41,593 bases of DNA from Pseudomonas brenneri (GTDB lineage: Bacteria > Pseudomonadota > Gammaproteobacteria > Pseudomonadales > Pseudomonadaceae), in contig NZ_VFIL01000021.1 of NCBI RefSeq assembly GCF_007858285.1, forward strand, positions 1 to 41,593. Direction: 5' to 3'. Each line of letters begins with the position of its first letter. Within the stretch, counting starts at the first letter, position 1. The notes beneath the pieces are model-generated. The model was not told the DNA's origin. It ran no database searches and saw only the letters and a list, made by a program, of their open reading frames with translations. Position numbers and translations under genes: made by a program. This document shows positions 1-7,769 of the stretch, piece after piece.

Positions 1-99
1 GAGTACATCCACTACTACAACCATGACCGCATCAAGCTAAAGCTCAATGGCATGAGCCCTGTGAAATACAGGACTCATGCTGCTGAGGCTGCTAGCTGA
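1..99 (+). CDS. IS3-family transposase, C-terminal end (partial)
   Basis: Only the last 32 codons are in the window, open from base 1 to a TGA at 97-99. The peptide has the signature tail of IS3/IS150-type DDE transposases, YIHYYNHDRIKLKLNG followed by MSPVKYR, which lies just after the catalytic Glu of the rve integrase core. In the family this segment belongs to the OrfB or OrfAB product that cuts and joins IS ends. The element's right inverted repeat follows directly at 103-127, so the reading frame and element end agree. Family assignment is confident; the exact IS cannot be named from this fragment. Confidence 0.85.
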   Translation, partial: EYIHYYNHDRIKLKLNGMSPVKYRTHAAEAAS

Positions 100-127
100 A
101 ACTGTCCAACTTTTCGGGGGCAGTCCA
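1..127 (+). mobile_element. Right end of an IS3-family insertion sequence
   Basis: The transposase tail is followed by a probable right terminal inverted repeat at 103-127. Read inward from the outer end it begins TGGACTGCCCCCGAAAAG, and the element terminates in the TG...CA dinucleotides usual for IS3-type elements. The left end lies outside the window, so neither completeness nor target duplication can be judged. It sits about 180 bp upstream of dsbB and directly next to a REP sequence. Confidence 0.75.
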
Positions 128-130
128 AAA

Positions 131-169
131 TGTGGGAGCGGCGGTGCGACGATTCGACTTGCTCGCGAA
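131..169 (+). repeat. REP-like element
   Basis: The sequence starts TGTGGGAGCGGCGG and ends CTTGCTCGCGAA, the two halves typical of Pseudomonas REP palindromes. Only three bases separate it from the IS end at 127. It is a diverged single copy rather than a perfect hairpin. Confidence 0.6.
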
Positions 170-307
170 GAGGCCCGAAAGACCACCACATTAATGCGCC
201 GTTAACCCATTTTGCCTACCCTCCCGCTGCCTACTGCTAAATTTTCACCTCCTGTGTGTAAACTTGCGGCCATTGGCACAACCATCATTAGGCAAAGGGA
301 AACGGGG

Positions 308-814
308 ATGATTGACGAAATGCGGTTAGGGCGTGAACGGCGCTTCCTGGTGTTGTTGGGGATCATCTGCCTGGCGCTGATCGGTGGCGCGCTCTATATG
401 CAAATAGTGTTGGGCGAAGCGCCATGCCCACTGTGCATCCTGCAGCGCTATGCCTTGTTGCTGATTGCGCTCTTTGCCTTTATCGGCGCGGCGATGCGCA
501 CCCAACGCAGTGTCACGGTCTTTGAAGTGCTGGTGGTGCTCAGTGCCCTGGGGGGTGTCGCTGCCGCCGGGCACCATGTGTATACCCAGTTCTATCCGGC
601 CATCAGTTGCGGTATCGACGTGTTGCAACCGATTGTCGATGACCTGCCCCTGGCGAAGATCTTCCCGCTGGGCTTCCAGGTCGACGGTTTCTGCAGCACG
701 CCGTACCCGCCGGTCCTGGGCTTGTCCCTGGCTCAATGGGCGCTGGTGGCGTTCGTGTTGACGGTGATCCTGGTGCCCCTGGGCATTTACCGTAACCGCA
801 AGCACAGCGCTTAA
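308..814 (+). CDS. dsbB: Disulfide bond formation protein DsbB
   Basis: A 168-residue inner-membrane protein of the DsbB family, which reoxidises DsbA in the periplasm and passes electrons to ubiquinone. Four hydrophobic helices are visible. The first periplasmic loop carries the CPLC redox pair (C40, C43). The second loop carries the DsbA-interacting pair C101 and C129, inside SCGID and GFCST. Length fits the family (about 165-175). The frame is open upstream to 212, but the ATG at 308 is preferred: it has a purine-rich AAAGGGA stretch upstream and gives the MIDEMRLGRERRF start expected of Pseudomonas homologues; a second ATG at 320 is possible. A strong terminator follows. The quinone-linked role fits the neighbouring ubiquinol oxidase operon. 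Confidence 0.93.
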   Translation: MIDEMRLGRERRFLVLLGIICLALIGGALYMQIVLGEAPCPLCILQRYALLLIALFAFIGAAMRTQRSVTVFEVLVVLSALGGVAAAGHHVYTQFYPAISCGIDVLQPIVDDLPLAKIFPLGFQVDGFCSTPYPPVLGLSLAQWALVAFVLTVILVPLGIYRNRKHSA

Positions 815-827
815 ATCGTCCTACAAA

Positions 828-865
828 ACGCCCCGGCCCTGCTGATGCAGGCCGGGGCGTTTTTG
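828..865 (+). terminator. Rho-independent terminator of dsbB
   Basis: Perfect 11-bp arms ACGCCCCGGCC (828-838) and its complement (850-860) with an 11-nt loop, followed by a T-run. It lies 13 bp after the dsbB stop. Confidence 0.9.
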
Positions 866-1609
866 TGTGCGGGCATTTTGTGAAAGGACCGTGACGCTGG
901 ACAAGAATGGCAGCGCGCAACGTGCGACACGTTGTCACACTGAAGGCGCCGCAGGACGTTTCCCACCCCGTGCCCCGATGCTTGATCAGCCGTTGACCAG
1001 GCGTTTTTGCCTGTCACTTTCCATCCAGGCCGACCCCGCGCACGGCGTGCGGTACAGAACTTCCAGTGAGCTGTGAATGCCTTGTTTTTAGCGGGCTTGC
1101 CTAGGGTTTACGGGGGGCAGGAGAGGGCGCTGAATGCGACAAAATGGGCAATAGCACGGCATTTTTTGTGGTTTTTGTTGAGAATCAAACGCGATACGAT
1201 CCCGGACCTTTGCAACAATGGCGCAGGATTATTGCTGTAATCGATAAAAATAATTTCTTTATAAGTCATGGTTTATACATCGCTAGCTAACTACAATCGC
1301 CCGCACTGAATGTCCGGTGCTGCTCAACCCTGAGCAAATAGGGCGGTCGAGAGGCGAAAACATTGCTTCATGCGACCCCAGGTGCCGGCAGCCTTTCAAC
1401 TATCCGCACCAAATGGAATTGGTCTGTAACAAGGCCTTTGACCAACGAAATCGAATAAGAATTCACCGCCAGACCTGGACGTGTCGATCAGCGCATGAAG
1501 CGCCGGGCAGGCCCTTATTCAATCGAAGAGAAATGCCAACCCTTGGCAGGGTGAAGTGTTGGCGATCAAAACCCAACTGCATTGCGCAAGCTGCTTTAGA
1601 GGTCGTGAG
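866..1609. other. Long intergenic region upstream of cyoA
   Basis: About 740 bp without a convincing gene; the short frames here have no recognisable product. It holds a 7-bp perfect inverted repeat CAACGTG-CGA-CACGTTG at 918-934, a T-rich stretch near 1160-1185, and an AT-rich stretch at about 1225-1297. A weak sigma70-like promoter with TACAAT at 1292-1297 is possible, with a poor -35 (TGGTTT, 1269-1274). If transcription starts there, the cyoA leader would exceed 300 nt. Cyo expression in Pseudomonas is known to respond to oxygen and to Crc/Hfq catabolite control, so regulatory signals are expected here, but no factor can be assigned with confidence. Confidence 0.4.
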
Positions 1610-2548
1610 ATGAGTAAAAACAGGTACACCCGATTACTAGGCATAGTGCCGCTTTTCGGCATGTTATTGCTGGGAGGCTGCAACTGGACGCTGCTCGACC
1701 CTGTGGGTCAGGTCGGCGTGGAGCAACGTAACCTGATCATCACCGCTACGCTGCTGATGCTGTTGGTCGTGGTGCCGGTGATCGTGATGACCTTCGCGTT
1801 CGCCTGGAAATACCGCGCGTCCAACACCAAGGCGACCTACGCGCCGAAGTGGTCGCACTCCACCAAGATCGAGATCGCGGTGTGGCTGGTACCTGTACTC
1901 ATCATCATCGCCCTGGGTTACATCACCTATAAGTCGACCCACGAGCTGGACCCTTACCGTCCGCTGGAATCCGACGTGCCGCCAATCACTATCGAAGTGG
2001 TCGCGCTGGACTGGAAGTGGCTGTTCATCTATCCCGAGCAAGGGATCGCCACCGTCAACAAGATCGTGTTCCCGGCTAACACCCCGATCAACTTCAAAGT
2101 GACTTCTGACTCGGTGATGAATTCGTTCTTCATTCCGGGCCTGGGTGGCCAGATCTACGCAATGGCGGGCATGCAGACCAAGCTGCACCTGATTGCCAAC
2201 CAGAACGCCGAGCTCGACGGTATCTCCGCCAACTACAGTGGCGCGGGCTTTACCGGTATGAAATTCAAAGCAATCGCCACCACTCAGGAAGATTTCAATG
2301 CCTGGGTACAAGAAGCCAAGAGCTCACCAAAACAGCTGGAAAAAGCTGAATACGAAGCCCTTGCCAAGCCAAGCCAGAACAACCCTGTAGAGCTGTACTC
2401 CTCGTACACGCCGGACCTGTTTGACAAAATCATCGATAAGTATGAAGCGATGAAGCCAGGCAAGCCGGTCAAGCACGAGAAGAAAGAAGTGGCTGCTGTG
2501 GAAGGGACGGACGCAAATTCGCATTCAGCTGCCGGGGCAGAGGAGTAA
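1610..2548 (+). CDS. cyoA: Cytochrome bo3 ubiquinol oxidase subunit II
   Basis: A 312-residue subunit II of the cytochrome bo3 quinol oxidase. An N-terminal lipoprotein signal ends in the lipobox LLGGC (Cys about residue 23). Two transmembrane helices follow, then a periplasmic cupredoxin-like domain containing VVALDWKWLFIYPEQGIA and the NSFFIPGLGGQIYAM region. As usual for quinol oxidases, the CuA ligand cysteines of cytochrome c oxidases are absent. The C-terminus is a Lys/Glu-rich tail ending in AAGAEE. The ATG at 1610 is chosen over the upstream start at 1556 because it directly precedes the signal peptide and follows an AGAGGT-type ribosome binding site. First gene of cyoABCDE; the RBS of cyoB overlaps its stop. 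Confidence 0.96.
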   Translation: MSKNRYTRLLGIVPLFGMLLLGGCNWTLLDPVGQVGVEQRNLIITATLLMLLVVVPVIVMTFAFAWKYRASNTKATYAPKWSHSTKIEIAVWLVPVLIIIALGYITYKSTHELDPYRPLESDVPPITIEVVALDWKWLFIYPEQGIATVNKIVFPANTPINFKVTSDSVMNSFFIPGLGGQIYAMAGMQTKLHLIANQNAELDGISANYSGAGFTGMKFKAIATTQEDFNAWVQEAKSSPKQLEKAEYEALAKPSQNNPVELYSSYTPDLFDKIIDKYEAMKPGKPVKHEKKEVAAVEGTDANSHSAAGAEE

Positions 2549-2551
2549 ACG

Positions 2552-4570
2552 ATGTTTGGTAAATTAAGTTGGGAAGCGGTGCCGTTCCACGAGCCGATCG
2601 TGATGGTGACCATCGCCATGATCGCGCTGGGTGGTCTGGGGCTGTTTGCGGCAATCACCTACTTCAAGAAGTGGACCTACCTGTGGACCGAGTGGTTGAC
2701 GTCGGTCGACCACAAGAAAATCGGCGTGATGTACATCATCGTCGCCATGGTCATGCTGCTGCGTGGTTTTGCCGACGCCATCATGATGCGGACCCAGTTG
2801 GCCATGGCCACCGAGGGTTCGCCTGGCTACTTGCCGCCTGAACACTATGACCAGATCTTCACCGCCCACGGTGTGATCATGATCATCTTCATGGCGATGC
2901 CTTTCTTCACCGGCCTGATGAACCTGGCAGTGCCGCTGCAGATCGGTGCGCGTGACGTTGCGTTCCCGTTCCTCAACTCCCTGAGCTTCTGGCTGCTGGT
3001 TTCCGGCGTCGTGCTGATCAACCTGTCCCTGGGCGTCGGCGAATTCGCCAAGACCGGTTGGGTTGCCTATCCGCCGTTGTCGGGGCTGCAATACAGTCCG
3101 GGCGTGGGGATGGATTACTACATCTGGGCGCTACAGCTATCCGGGTTGGGTACGACACTGACGGGGGTCAACTTCCTGGCCACCGTGCTGAAAATGCGTA
3201 CCCCAGGCATGAAACTGATGGACATGCCGATCTTCACCTGGACCTGCACCTGGGCCAACGTCCTGATCGTGGCTTCGTTCCCGATCCTGACCGCTACCCT
3301 GGCACTGCTGACGCTTGACCGTTACATGGATTTCCACATTTTCACCAATGAACTTGGTGGCAATCCAATGATGTACGTGAACCTGTTCTGGGCATGGGGT
3401 CACCCTGAGGTGTACATCCTGATCCTGCCAGCGTTCGGTATCTTCTCCGAAGTGATCTCGACCTTTACCGGCAAGCGCCTGTTCGGTCACCACTCGATGG
3501 TCTACGCATCGGGCGCGATCTCTGTACTGGGCTTCATGGTCTGGCTGCACCACTTCTTCACCATGGGTTCGGGGGCCAGCGTCAACGCCTTCTTCGGCCT
3601 GGCGACGATGCTGATTTCGATCCCGACGGGGGTGAAGCTATTCAACTGGCTGTTCACCATCTACCACGGCCGTCTGCGCTTCACCAGCCAGGTTCTGTGG
3701 ACCCTGGGCTTTATGGTGACCTTCGCTATCGGCGGCATGACCGGCGTACTGCTGGCCATCCCGGGTGCTGACTTCGTACTGCACAACAGCCTGTTCGTGA
3801 TCGCTCACTTCCACAACGTGATCATCGGCGGTGCGGTATTCGGCTACATCGCAGGTTTCAGCTTCTACTTCCCGAAAGCGTTCGGCTTCAAGCTGCACGA
3901 AGGCTGGGGCAAGGCTGCATTCTGGTTCTGGATCACCGGCTTCTTCGTCGCGTTCATGCCGCTCTATGCACTGGGCTTCATGGGCATGACCCGTCGTCTG
4001 AACGCCAGCACCAACCCTGAGTGGGTGCCGTACCTGTACGTCGCCATGTTCGGTGCGGTGATGATCGCTGTGGGTATCGCCTGCCAGTTGATCCAGCTGT
4101 ACGTGAGTATCCGTGACCGCAAGCAGAACGCCTGCGACTCCGGCGACCCATGGAATGCACACACCCTGGAATGGTCGACCTCGTCGCCACCGCCGTTCTA
4201 CAACTTTGCCGTGCTGCCTAAGGCCGAGACGATCGATCCGTTCACCGAAGCCAAGGAAAACGGTACTGCGTACCAGCGACCTGTGCGCTACTCGCCGATC
4301 CACATGCCGAACAACACCGCCACTGGCGTGGTGATGGGCGCGCTGTTGACGGTATTCGGTTTCGCGATGATCTGGCACATCTGGTGGCTGGCCATCGCTA
4401 GCCTGGCTGGCACCGTGATCTATTTCGTGATCCACGCGGCTCGTGATGATCAAGGCTACATGGTGCCGGTCGACGTGATCGAACGCATCGAAGCCGAGCA
4501 GCACGCTCGCCTGGTTGCCGAGAAGAAGATTCCGGCCAACCGTGTTGAAACCTCGTTGGAACAGGCTTAA
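2552..4570 (+). CDS. cyoB: Cytochrome bo3 ubiquinol oxidase subunit I
   Basis: The 672-residue catalytic subunit of the heme-copper ubiquinol oxidase, which reduces O2 to water and pumps protons. The heme b ligand H106 lies in FTAHGVIMI. The CuB ligand and cross-linked Tyr lie in WGHPEVYILILP, the double His in VWLHHFFTMG, and the heme o3/b ligands in IAHFHNVIIGG. About 15 hydrophobic helices are visible and length matches E. coli CyoB (663). The gene begins three bases after the cyoA stop, with AGGAG overlapping the end of cyoA. Confidence 0.97.
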   Translation: MFGKLSWEAVPFHEPIVMVTIAMIALGGLGLFAAITYFKKWTYLWTEWLTSVDHKKIGVMYIIVAMVMLLRGFADAIMMRTQLAMATEGSPGYLPPEHYDQIFTAHGVIMIIFMAMPFFTGLMNLAVPLQIGARDVAFPFLNSLSFWLLVSGVVLINLSLGVGEFAKTGWVAYPPLSGLQYSPGVGMDYYIWALQLSGLGTTLTGVNFLATVLKMRTPGMKLMDMPIFTWTCTWANVLIVASFPILTATLALLTLDRYMDFHIFTNELGGNPMMYVNLFWAWGHPEVYILILPAFGIFSEVISTFTGKRLFGHHSMVYASGAISVLGFMVWLHHFFTMGSGASVNAFFGLATMLISIPTGVKLFNWLFTIYHGRLRFTSQVLWTLGFMVTFAIGGMTGVLLAIPGADFVLHNSLFVIAHFHNVIIGGAVFGYIAGFSFYFPKAFGFKLHEGWGKAAFWFWITGFFVAFMPLYALGFMGMTRRLNASTNPEWVPYLYVAMFGAVMIAVGIACQLIQLYVSIRDRKQNACDSGDPWNAHTLEWSTSSPPPFYNFAVLPKAETIDPFTEAKENGTAYQRPVRYSPIHMPNNTATGVVMGALLTVFGFAMIWHIWWLAIASLAGTVIYFVIHAARDDQGYMVPVDVIERIEAEQHARLVAEKKIPANRVETSLEQA

Positions 4571-4573
4571 ACC

Positions 4574-5197
4574 ATGTCGAACTTAGTGACCAATGCTGGA
4601 CACGCCCATGTCGATGACCATGGGCACGATGACCACCACGACGCGGGCGAGATGACCGTCTACGGTTTCTGGCTCTACCTGATGACCGACTGCATCCTGT
4701 TTGCGTCGATCTTCGCGGTGTACGCGGTACTGGTAAACAACGTTGCGGGTGGCCCGTCGGGCCACGACATCTTCGAGTTGAATTACGTACTGGGCGAAAC
4801 CGCCTTGCTGCTGTTCAGTTCGATCACCTACGGCTTCGCCATGCTGGCGTTCTTCCGTGGCAACAAGGCAGGCGTGCTGAAGTGGCTGGGCCTGACCTTC
4901 CTGCTCGGCCTCGGCTTTATCGCCATGGAGATCAACGAGTTCCACCTGCTGATCTCCGAAGGCTACGGCCCTAGCCGCAGCGGCTTCCTGTCGGCGTTCT
5001 TCACCCTGGTCGGTACCCACGGTCTGCACGTAACCGCCGGTCTGATCTGGATGGCGATCATGATGTACCAGGTCAACAAGCATGGCCTGACGTCGACCAA
5101 CAAGACCCGCCTGAGCTGCCTGAGCCTGTTCTGGCACTTCCTGGACGTGGTCTGGATCTGCGTCTTCACCGTTGTCTACTTGATGGGGACTCTGTAA
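4574..5197 (+). CDS. cyoC: Cytochrome bo3 ubiquinol oxidase subunit III
   Basis: A 207-residue subunit III of the quinol oxidase. The N-terminus is His/Asp-rich (HAHVDDHGHDDHH), and five hydrophobic helices follow. The conserved signatures GFWLYLMTDCILFA and FWHFLDVVWICVF are present. It starts three bases after cyoB and its stop overlaps the cyoD start by one base (TAATG), indicating translational coupling. Subunit III stabilises the core rather than carrying cofactors. Confidence 0.96.
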   Translation: MSNLVTNAGHAHVDDHGHDDHHDAGEMTVYGFWLYLMTDCILFASIFAVYAVLVNNVAGGPSGHDIFELNYVLGETALLLFSSITYGFAMLAFFRGNKAGVLKWLGLTFLLGLGFIAMEINEFHLLISEGYGPSRSGFLSAFFTLVGTHGLHVTAGLIWMAIMMYQVNKHGLTSTNKTRLSCLSLFWHFLDVVWICVFTVVYLMGTL

Positions 5198-5532
5198 TGG
5201 CTAACGCACACTCCCATGACAGCCATGATGCGAGCCACGGCAGCGTAAAGTCGTACGCCATTGGCTTCATCCTGTCGGTGATCCTGACTGTCATCCCGTT
5301 CGGCCTGGTGATGTACCCAACCTTGCCGAAGGCCACGACACTGGCCATCGTGCTGTTGTTCGCGGTGATCCAGGTGGTTGTTCACCTGTATTACTTCCTG
5401 CACCTGGATCGCTCCCAGGCCCAGCGCAACAACGTGGTTGCGTTTGTGTTCACGGCCATTGTGATCGTGCTGCTGGTTGGCCTGTCGTTGTGGATCATGT
5501 TCAGCATCCACACCTACATGATGGCGAAGTGA
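5197..5532 (+). CDS. cyoD: Cytochrome bo3 ubiquinol oxidase subunit IV
   Basis: A 111-residue subunit IV with three transmembrane helices and the typical His/Ser-rich N-terminus (MANAHSHDSHDASHGS). The YYFLHLDRSQAQRNN loop is characteristic of the family. It is coupled to cyoC by a one-base overlap and followed 11 bp later by cyoE. The subunit has an assembly or stability role. Confidence 0.95.
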   Translation: MANAHSHDSHDASHGSVKSYAIGFILSVILTVIPFGLVMYPTLPKATTLAIVLLFAVIQVVVHLYYFLHLDRSQAQRNNVVAFVFTAIVIVLLVGLSLWIMFSIHTYMMAK

Positions 5533-5543
5533 GGTAAGACCCG

Positions 5544-6431
5544 ATGTCGCTTAAGCACTTTATCCAAATCACCAAACCGGGGATCATTTTCGGTAACGTG
5601 CTTTCTGTGGCAGGCGGTTTCTTCCTGGCCTCCAAGGGGCATGTCGATCTGGCCATCTTCCTGGCGGCAATGATCGGCACTTCCCTTGTTGTGGCGTCCG
5701 GTTGCGTGTTCAACAACTGCATTGACCGTGACATCGATATCAAGATGGAGCGCACCAAGAATCGCGTGCTGGTCCAGGGCCTCATCTCCCTGAAACTGGC
5801 ACTGATTTTCGCGACCGTCCTCGGTGTTGCCGGCGTTGCGTTGCTGTACACGGTGGCCAACCCGCTGGCGGCGTTGTTTGCCGTGATCGGTTTTGTCATC
5901 TACGTCGGCCTCTACAGCCTGTACCTCAAGCGCAAGTCGGTTCACGGCACGCTGGTGGGCAGTCTGTCGGGGGCGATGCCGCCGGTGATTGGTTATGTGG
6001 CTGTGACCAATAGCTTCGACATGGCTGCGCTGGTGCTACTGGTGATGTTCAGCCTGTGGCAGATGCCGCACTCTTACGCCATTGCGATCTTCCGTTTCAA
6101 CGACTACCTGGCGGCTTCGATTCCGGTACTGCCGGTCAAGCGTGGCATCCAGGTGGCGAAGAAACACATCCTGCTCTACATCCTGGCCTTCCTTGTGGCG
6201 ACCTTGATGTTGACCTTCAGTGGCTACGCCGGCATGAGCTACCTCGCCGTGGCCGCAGCCATGGGCATGTACTGGTTGTACATGGCCTGGACTGGCTACA
6301 AGGCGGTGGATGACACCGTCTGGGCGCGCAAGTTGTTCGTCTTCTCGATCTTCACCATCACCGCCTTGAGCGTGATGATGTCCCTGGATTTCCAGGTGCC
6401 GAAAGAGTTGCTGCTGACTTACGCCCACTGA
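5544..6431 (+). CDS. cyoE: Protoheme IX farnesyltransferase (heme O synthase)
   Basis: A 295-residue UbiA-family prenyltransferase with about nine membrane helices. It makes heme O from heme B and farnesyl diphosphate for the high-spin site of CyoB. The Asp-rich diphosphate-binding motif is NNCIDRDIDIKMERTKNR, and the conserved WQMPHSYAIAIFR segment follows. A GAGGTAAG ribosome binding site precedes the ATG. Last gene of the operon, followed by a terminator 14 bp downstream. Confidence 0.96.
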   Translation: MSLKHFIQITKPGIIFGNVLSVAGGFFLASKGHVDLAIFLAAMIGTSLVVASGCVFNNCIDRDIDIKMERTKNRVLVQGLISLKLALIFATVLGVAGVALLYTVANPLAALFAVIGFVIYVGLYSLYLKRKSVHGTLVGSLSGAMPPVIGYVAVTNSFDMAALVLLVMFSLWQMPHSYAIAIFRFNDYLAASIPVLPVKRGIQVAKKHILLYILAFLVATLMLTFSGYAGMSYLAVAAAMGMYWLYMAWTGYKAVDDTVWARKLFVFSIFTITALSVMMSLDFQVPKELLLTYAH

Positions 6432-6445
6432 GTTGGGATGCAATG

Positions 6446-6483
6446 AAAAGCCCCGCCTTCGAGAGAAGAGCGGGGCTTTTTTG
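6446..6483 (+). terminator. Rho-independent terminator of the cyo operon
   Basis: Perfect arms AAAAGCCCCGC (6446-6456) and GCGGGGCTTTT (6470-6480), then further T residues. The A-rich left arm would also allow termination from the other strand. Confidence 0.92.
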
Positions 6484-6552
6484 TGGGGTGTTGGGGATGG
6501 TTTGGTATGAGTACATATCCATTTTTGCGGTCACGGCGGCTATTGGTTCCGC

Positions 6553-6774
6553 TCTTACAGCGGGTCACTTTTGGAGGGACCCAAAAGTAACCAAAAGGTC
6601 CTCGCCCCACCACTCGGTGCCTCGCCTAGGCTCGGCATGCCCACAGTCAGGCATTGCTCCGTGGGCCCGCCGCGATCGGCCATCCATGGCCGTGTCGCGG
6701 CTACCCCGGCATCCATGCCGGGGTGCCCACTGCGCAATACCTGCCTGCGGCCATCGTGGTTTAACGGGGCGCCT
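6553..6774. repeat. GC-rich non-coding block, probably a dispersed Pseudomonas repeat
   Basis: About 220 bp with no supported gene. It opens with an inverted repeat ACTTTTGG-6 nt-CCAAAAGT (6567-6588). It continues with C/G-rich stretches such as CTCGGTGCCTCGCCTAGG, TCCGTGGGCCCGCCGCGATC and ATGCCGGGGTGCCCACTG. From memory, closely similar blocks recur between genes in P. fluorescens-group genomes, where they are often mis-annotated as short ORFs. That recurrence is recollection, not something this single window can show. The overlapping frames look like artefacts of high GC. Confidence 0.45.
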
Positions 6775-6810
6775 AAGATCAAAGGCAAGATCAAGATCAA
6801 GATCAAAAGC
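6775..6810. repeat. Imperfect hexanucleotide tandem repeat (AAGATC)
   Basis: Six consecutive hexamers: AAGATC, AAAGGC, then AAGATC three times, then AAAAGC. The tract directly follows the GC-rich block and looks like a slippage-prone tail of it. Confidence 0.75.
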
Positions 6811-6847
6811 AGAGCAACAGCAAAACCAGAGCGCGGAGCTGCTTACC

Positions 6848-6937
6848 TGTGGGAGCGGGCTTGCTCGCGAAAGCGGTGTATCAATCAGCAAATAAAGTGA
6901 CTGACACTGCGCATTCGCGAGCAAGCCCGCTCCCACA
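6848..6937. repeat. REPIN: two inverted REP sequences
   Basis: TGTGGGAGCGGGCTTGCTCG plus CGAA (6848-6871) is matched by its exact 24-nt reverse complement at 6914-6937, separated by 42 nt. This is the classic Pseudomonas REP doublet forming a long hairpin. It lies downstream of both the cyo operon and the minus-strand gene at 6957-7661, so it occupies a convergent intergenic space. REPINs of this type are thought to be mobilised by RAYT transposases encoded elsewhere. Confidence 0.9.
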
Positions 6938-6956
6938 TTTAGAGGTGGGGTAGGGC

Positions 6957-7661
6957 TTATTGCTGGGCGATGCTGTAACCGTCAAACGCCGTCTGCTGCT
7001 GCAACGCGGTAACGATGCTCTTGCGCGTCAACGGCTGCTCGGCACCGGCGTTATCCACAAAGGTCTCGCTCTCAAGCTCGGCCTCATCGCCTTCACCCAC
7101 AAAGCTGAAACCGAGGAATTCCAGCGCCTCGCGGTCAACATTGAGTTTGGAGCGCGGTGTGCGCAAGGGCAGGGTGACGCTGATGCCATCCTTGCTGATC
7201 ACAAACACTTCCACTTCCTTCTTCGCCCGTGCAGCCTTGCCTTTGCCGGCGCTCGGATTGCTGATGGCCTGGTGGGTCTGGTTCAGCACCTTGAGGGCCA
7301 GGCCGTAGACCAGTTCCTGGAACTCTGGGTCGTCCTTGAAGCTGGAAAGGATGCGGCTGATCGAGAACTTGCTGCTCAAGTCTTCGAGGGCGGCGTTGTC
7401 GGCGGCTTCGGCGTCCTTGAGCTGCTTGAGCTGGCCCATCAGGTCGTAGGCCTGGTCATCGTCAAAGGCGTCGTGGGCCTGGCGGATGGCGATGCGCAAT
7501 TCGCGGATCTGGTCGCTTTCCTTGGAGGTATGGAAGGCGTCCAGCACCATTTCACTGATGTTCTTGGCCGCTGGCACATGCTGTGAAAGATTGATGGCGT
7601 TTTCGTATTCAGCTTTGGATTGCAAGGTGACTACGGATTCTTCGGTGCGGGAATCGGACAT
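6957..7661 (-). CDS. Hypothetical protein, probably cytoplasmic
   Basis: A 234-residue acidic, soluble protein that I do not recognise. The frame opens at 7763, but the ATG at 7661 (MSDSRTEESVVTL) is preferred because the upstream stretch has no protein-like character. The central part (about residues 50-120) is helical and rich in Asp, Glu, Gln and Ala, and may form a coiled coil. A basic linker AGKGKAARAKKEVEV follows, and the C-terminal third looks beta-rich (VFVISKDGISVTLPLRTPR). There is no signal peptide, membrane segment or catalytic motif. Clean codon usage and a stop at the edge of a REPIN-bearing gap support a real gene. It may be co-transcribed with the genes upstream, but a 108-bp gap separates it from the CobW-type gene. 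Confidence 0.7.
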   Translation of the reverse strand: MSDSRTEESVVTLQSKAEYENAINLSQHVPAAKNISEMVLDAFHTSKESDQIRELRIAIRQAHDAFDDDQAYDLMGQLKQLKDAEAADNAALEDLSSKFSISRILSSFKDDPEFQELVYGLALKVLNQTHQAISNPSAGKGKAARAKKEVEVFVISKDGISVTLPLRTPRSKLNVDREALEFLGFSFVGEGDEAELESETFVDNAGAEQPLTRKSIVTALQQQTAFDGYSIAQQ

Positions 7662-7769
7662 TGAAATTTCACTACTTCTGTAAGCGGGGAGACGAAAAAA
7701 GCGTCGGGCATTTTCAAGGGCCAGGGTAGCAAGGTCAAGGCGGCACTCTGCCTTCATCGTCATCCGCGT

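Noticed and set aside
1317..1613. A 98-residue frame upstream of cyoA
   Set aside because: No ribosome binding site or family features; it overlaps the cyoA start and is probably leader sequence.
6443..6936. Several open frames on both strands in the gap after cyoE
   Set aside because: They run through a terminator, the GC-rich block and the REPIN, and have no coherent protein features.
6848..6937. Repeat array resembling CRISPR
   Set aside because: Only two inverted copies with one spacer and a REP core; this is a REPIN, not a direct-repeat array, and no cas genes are present.
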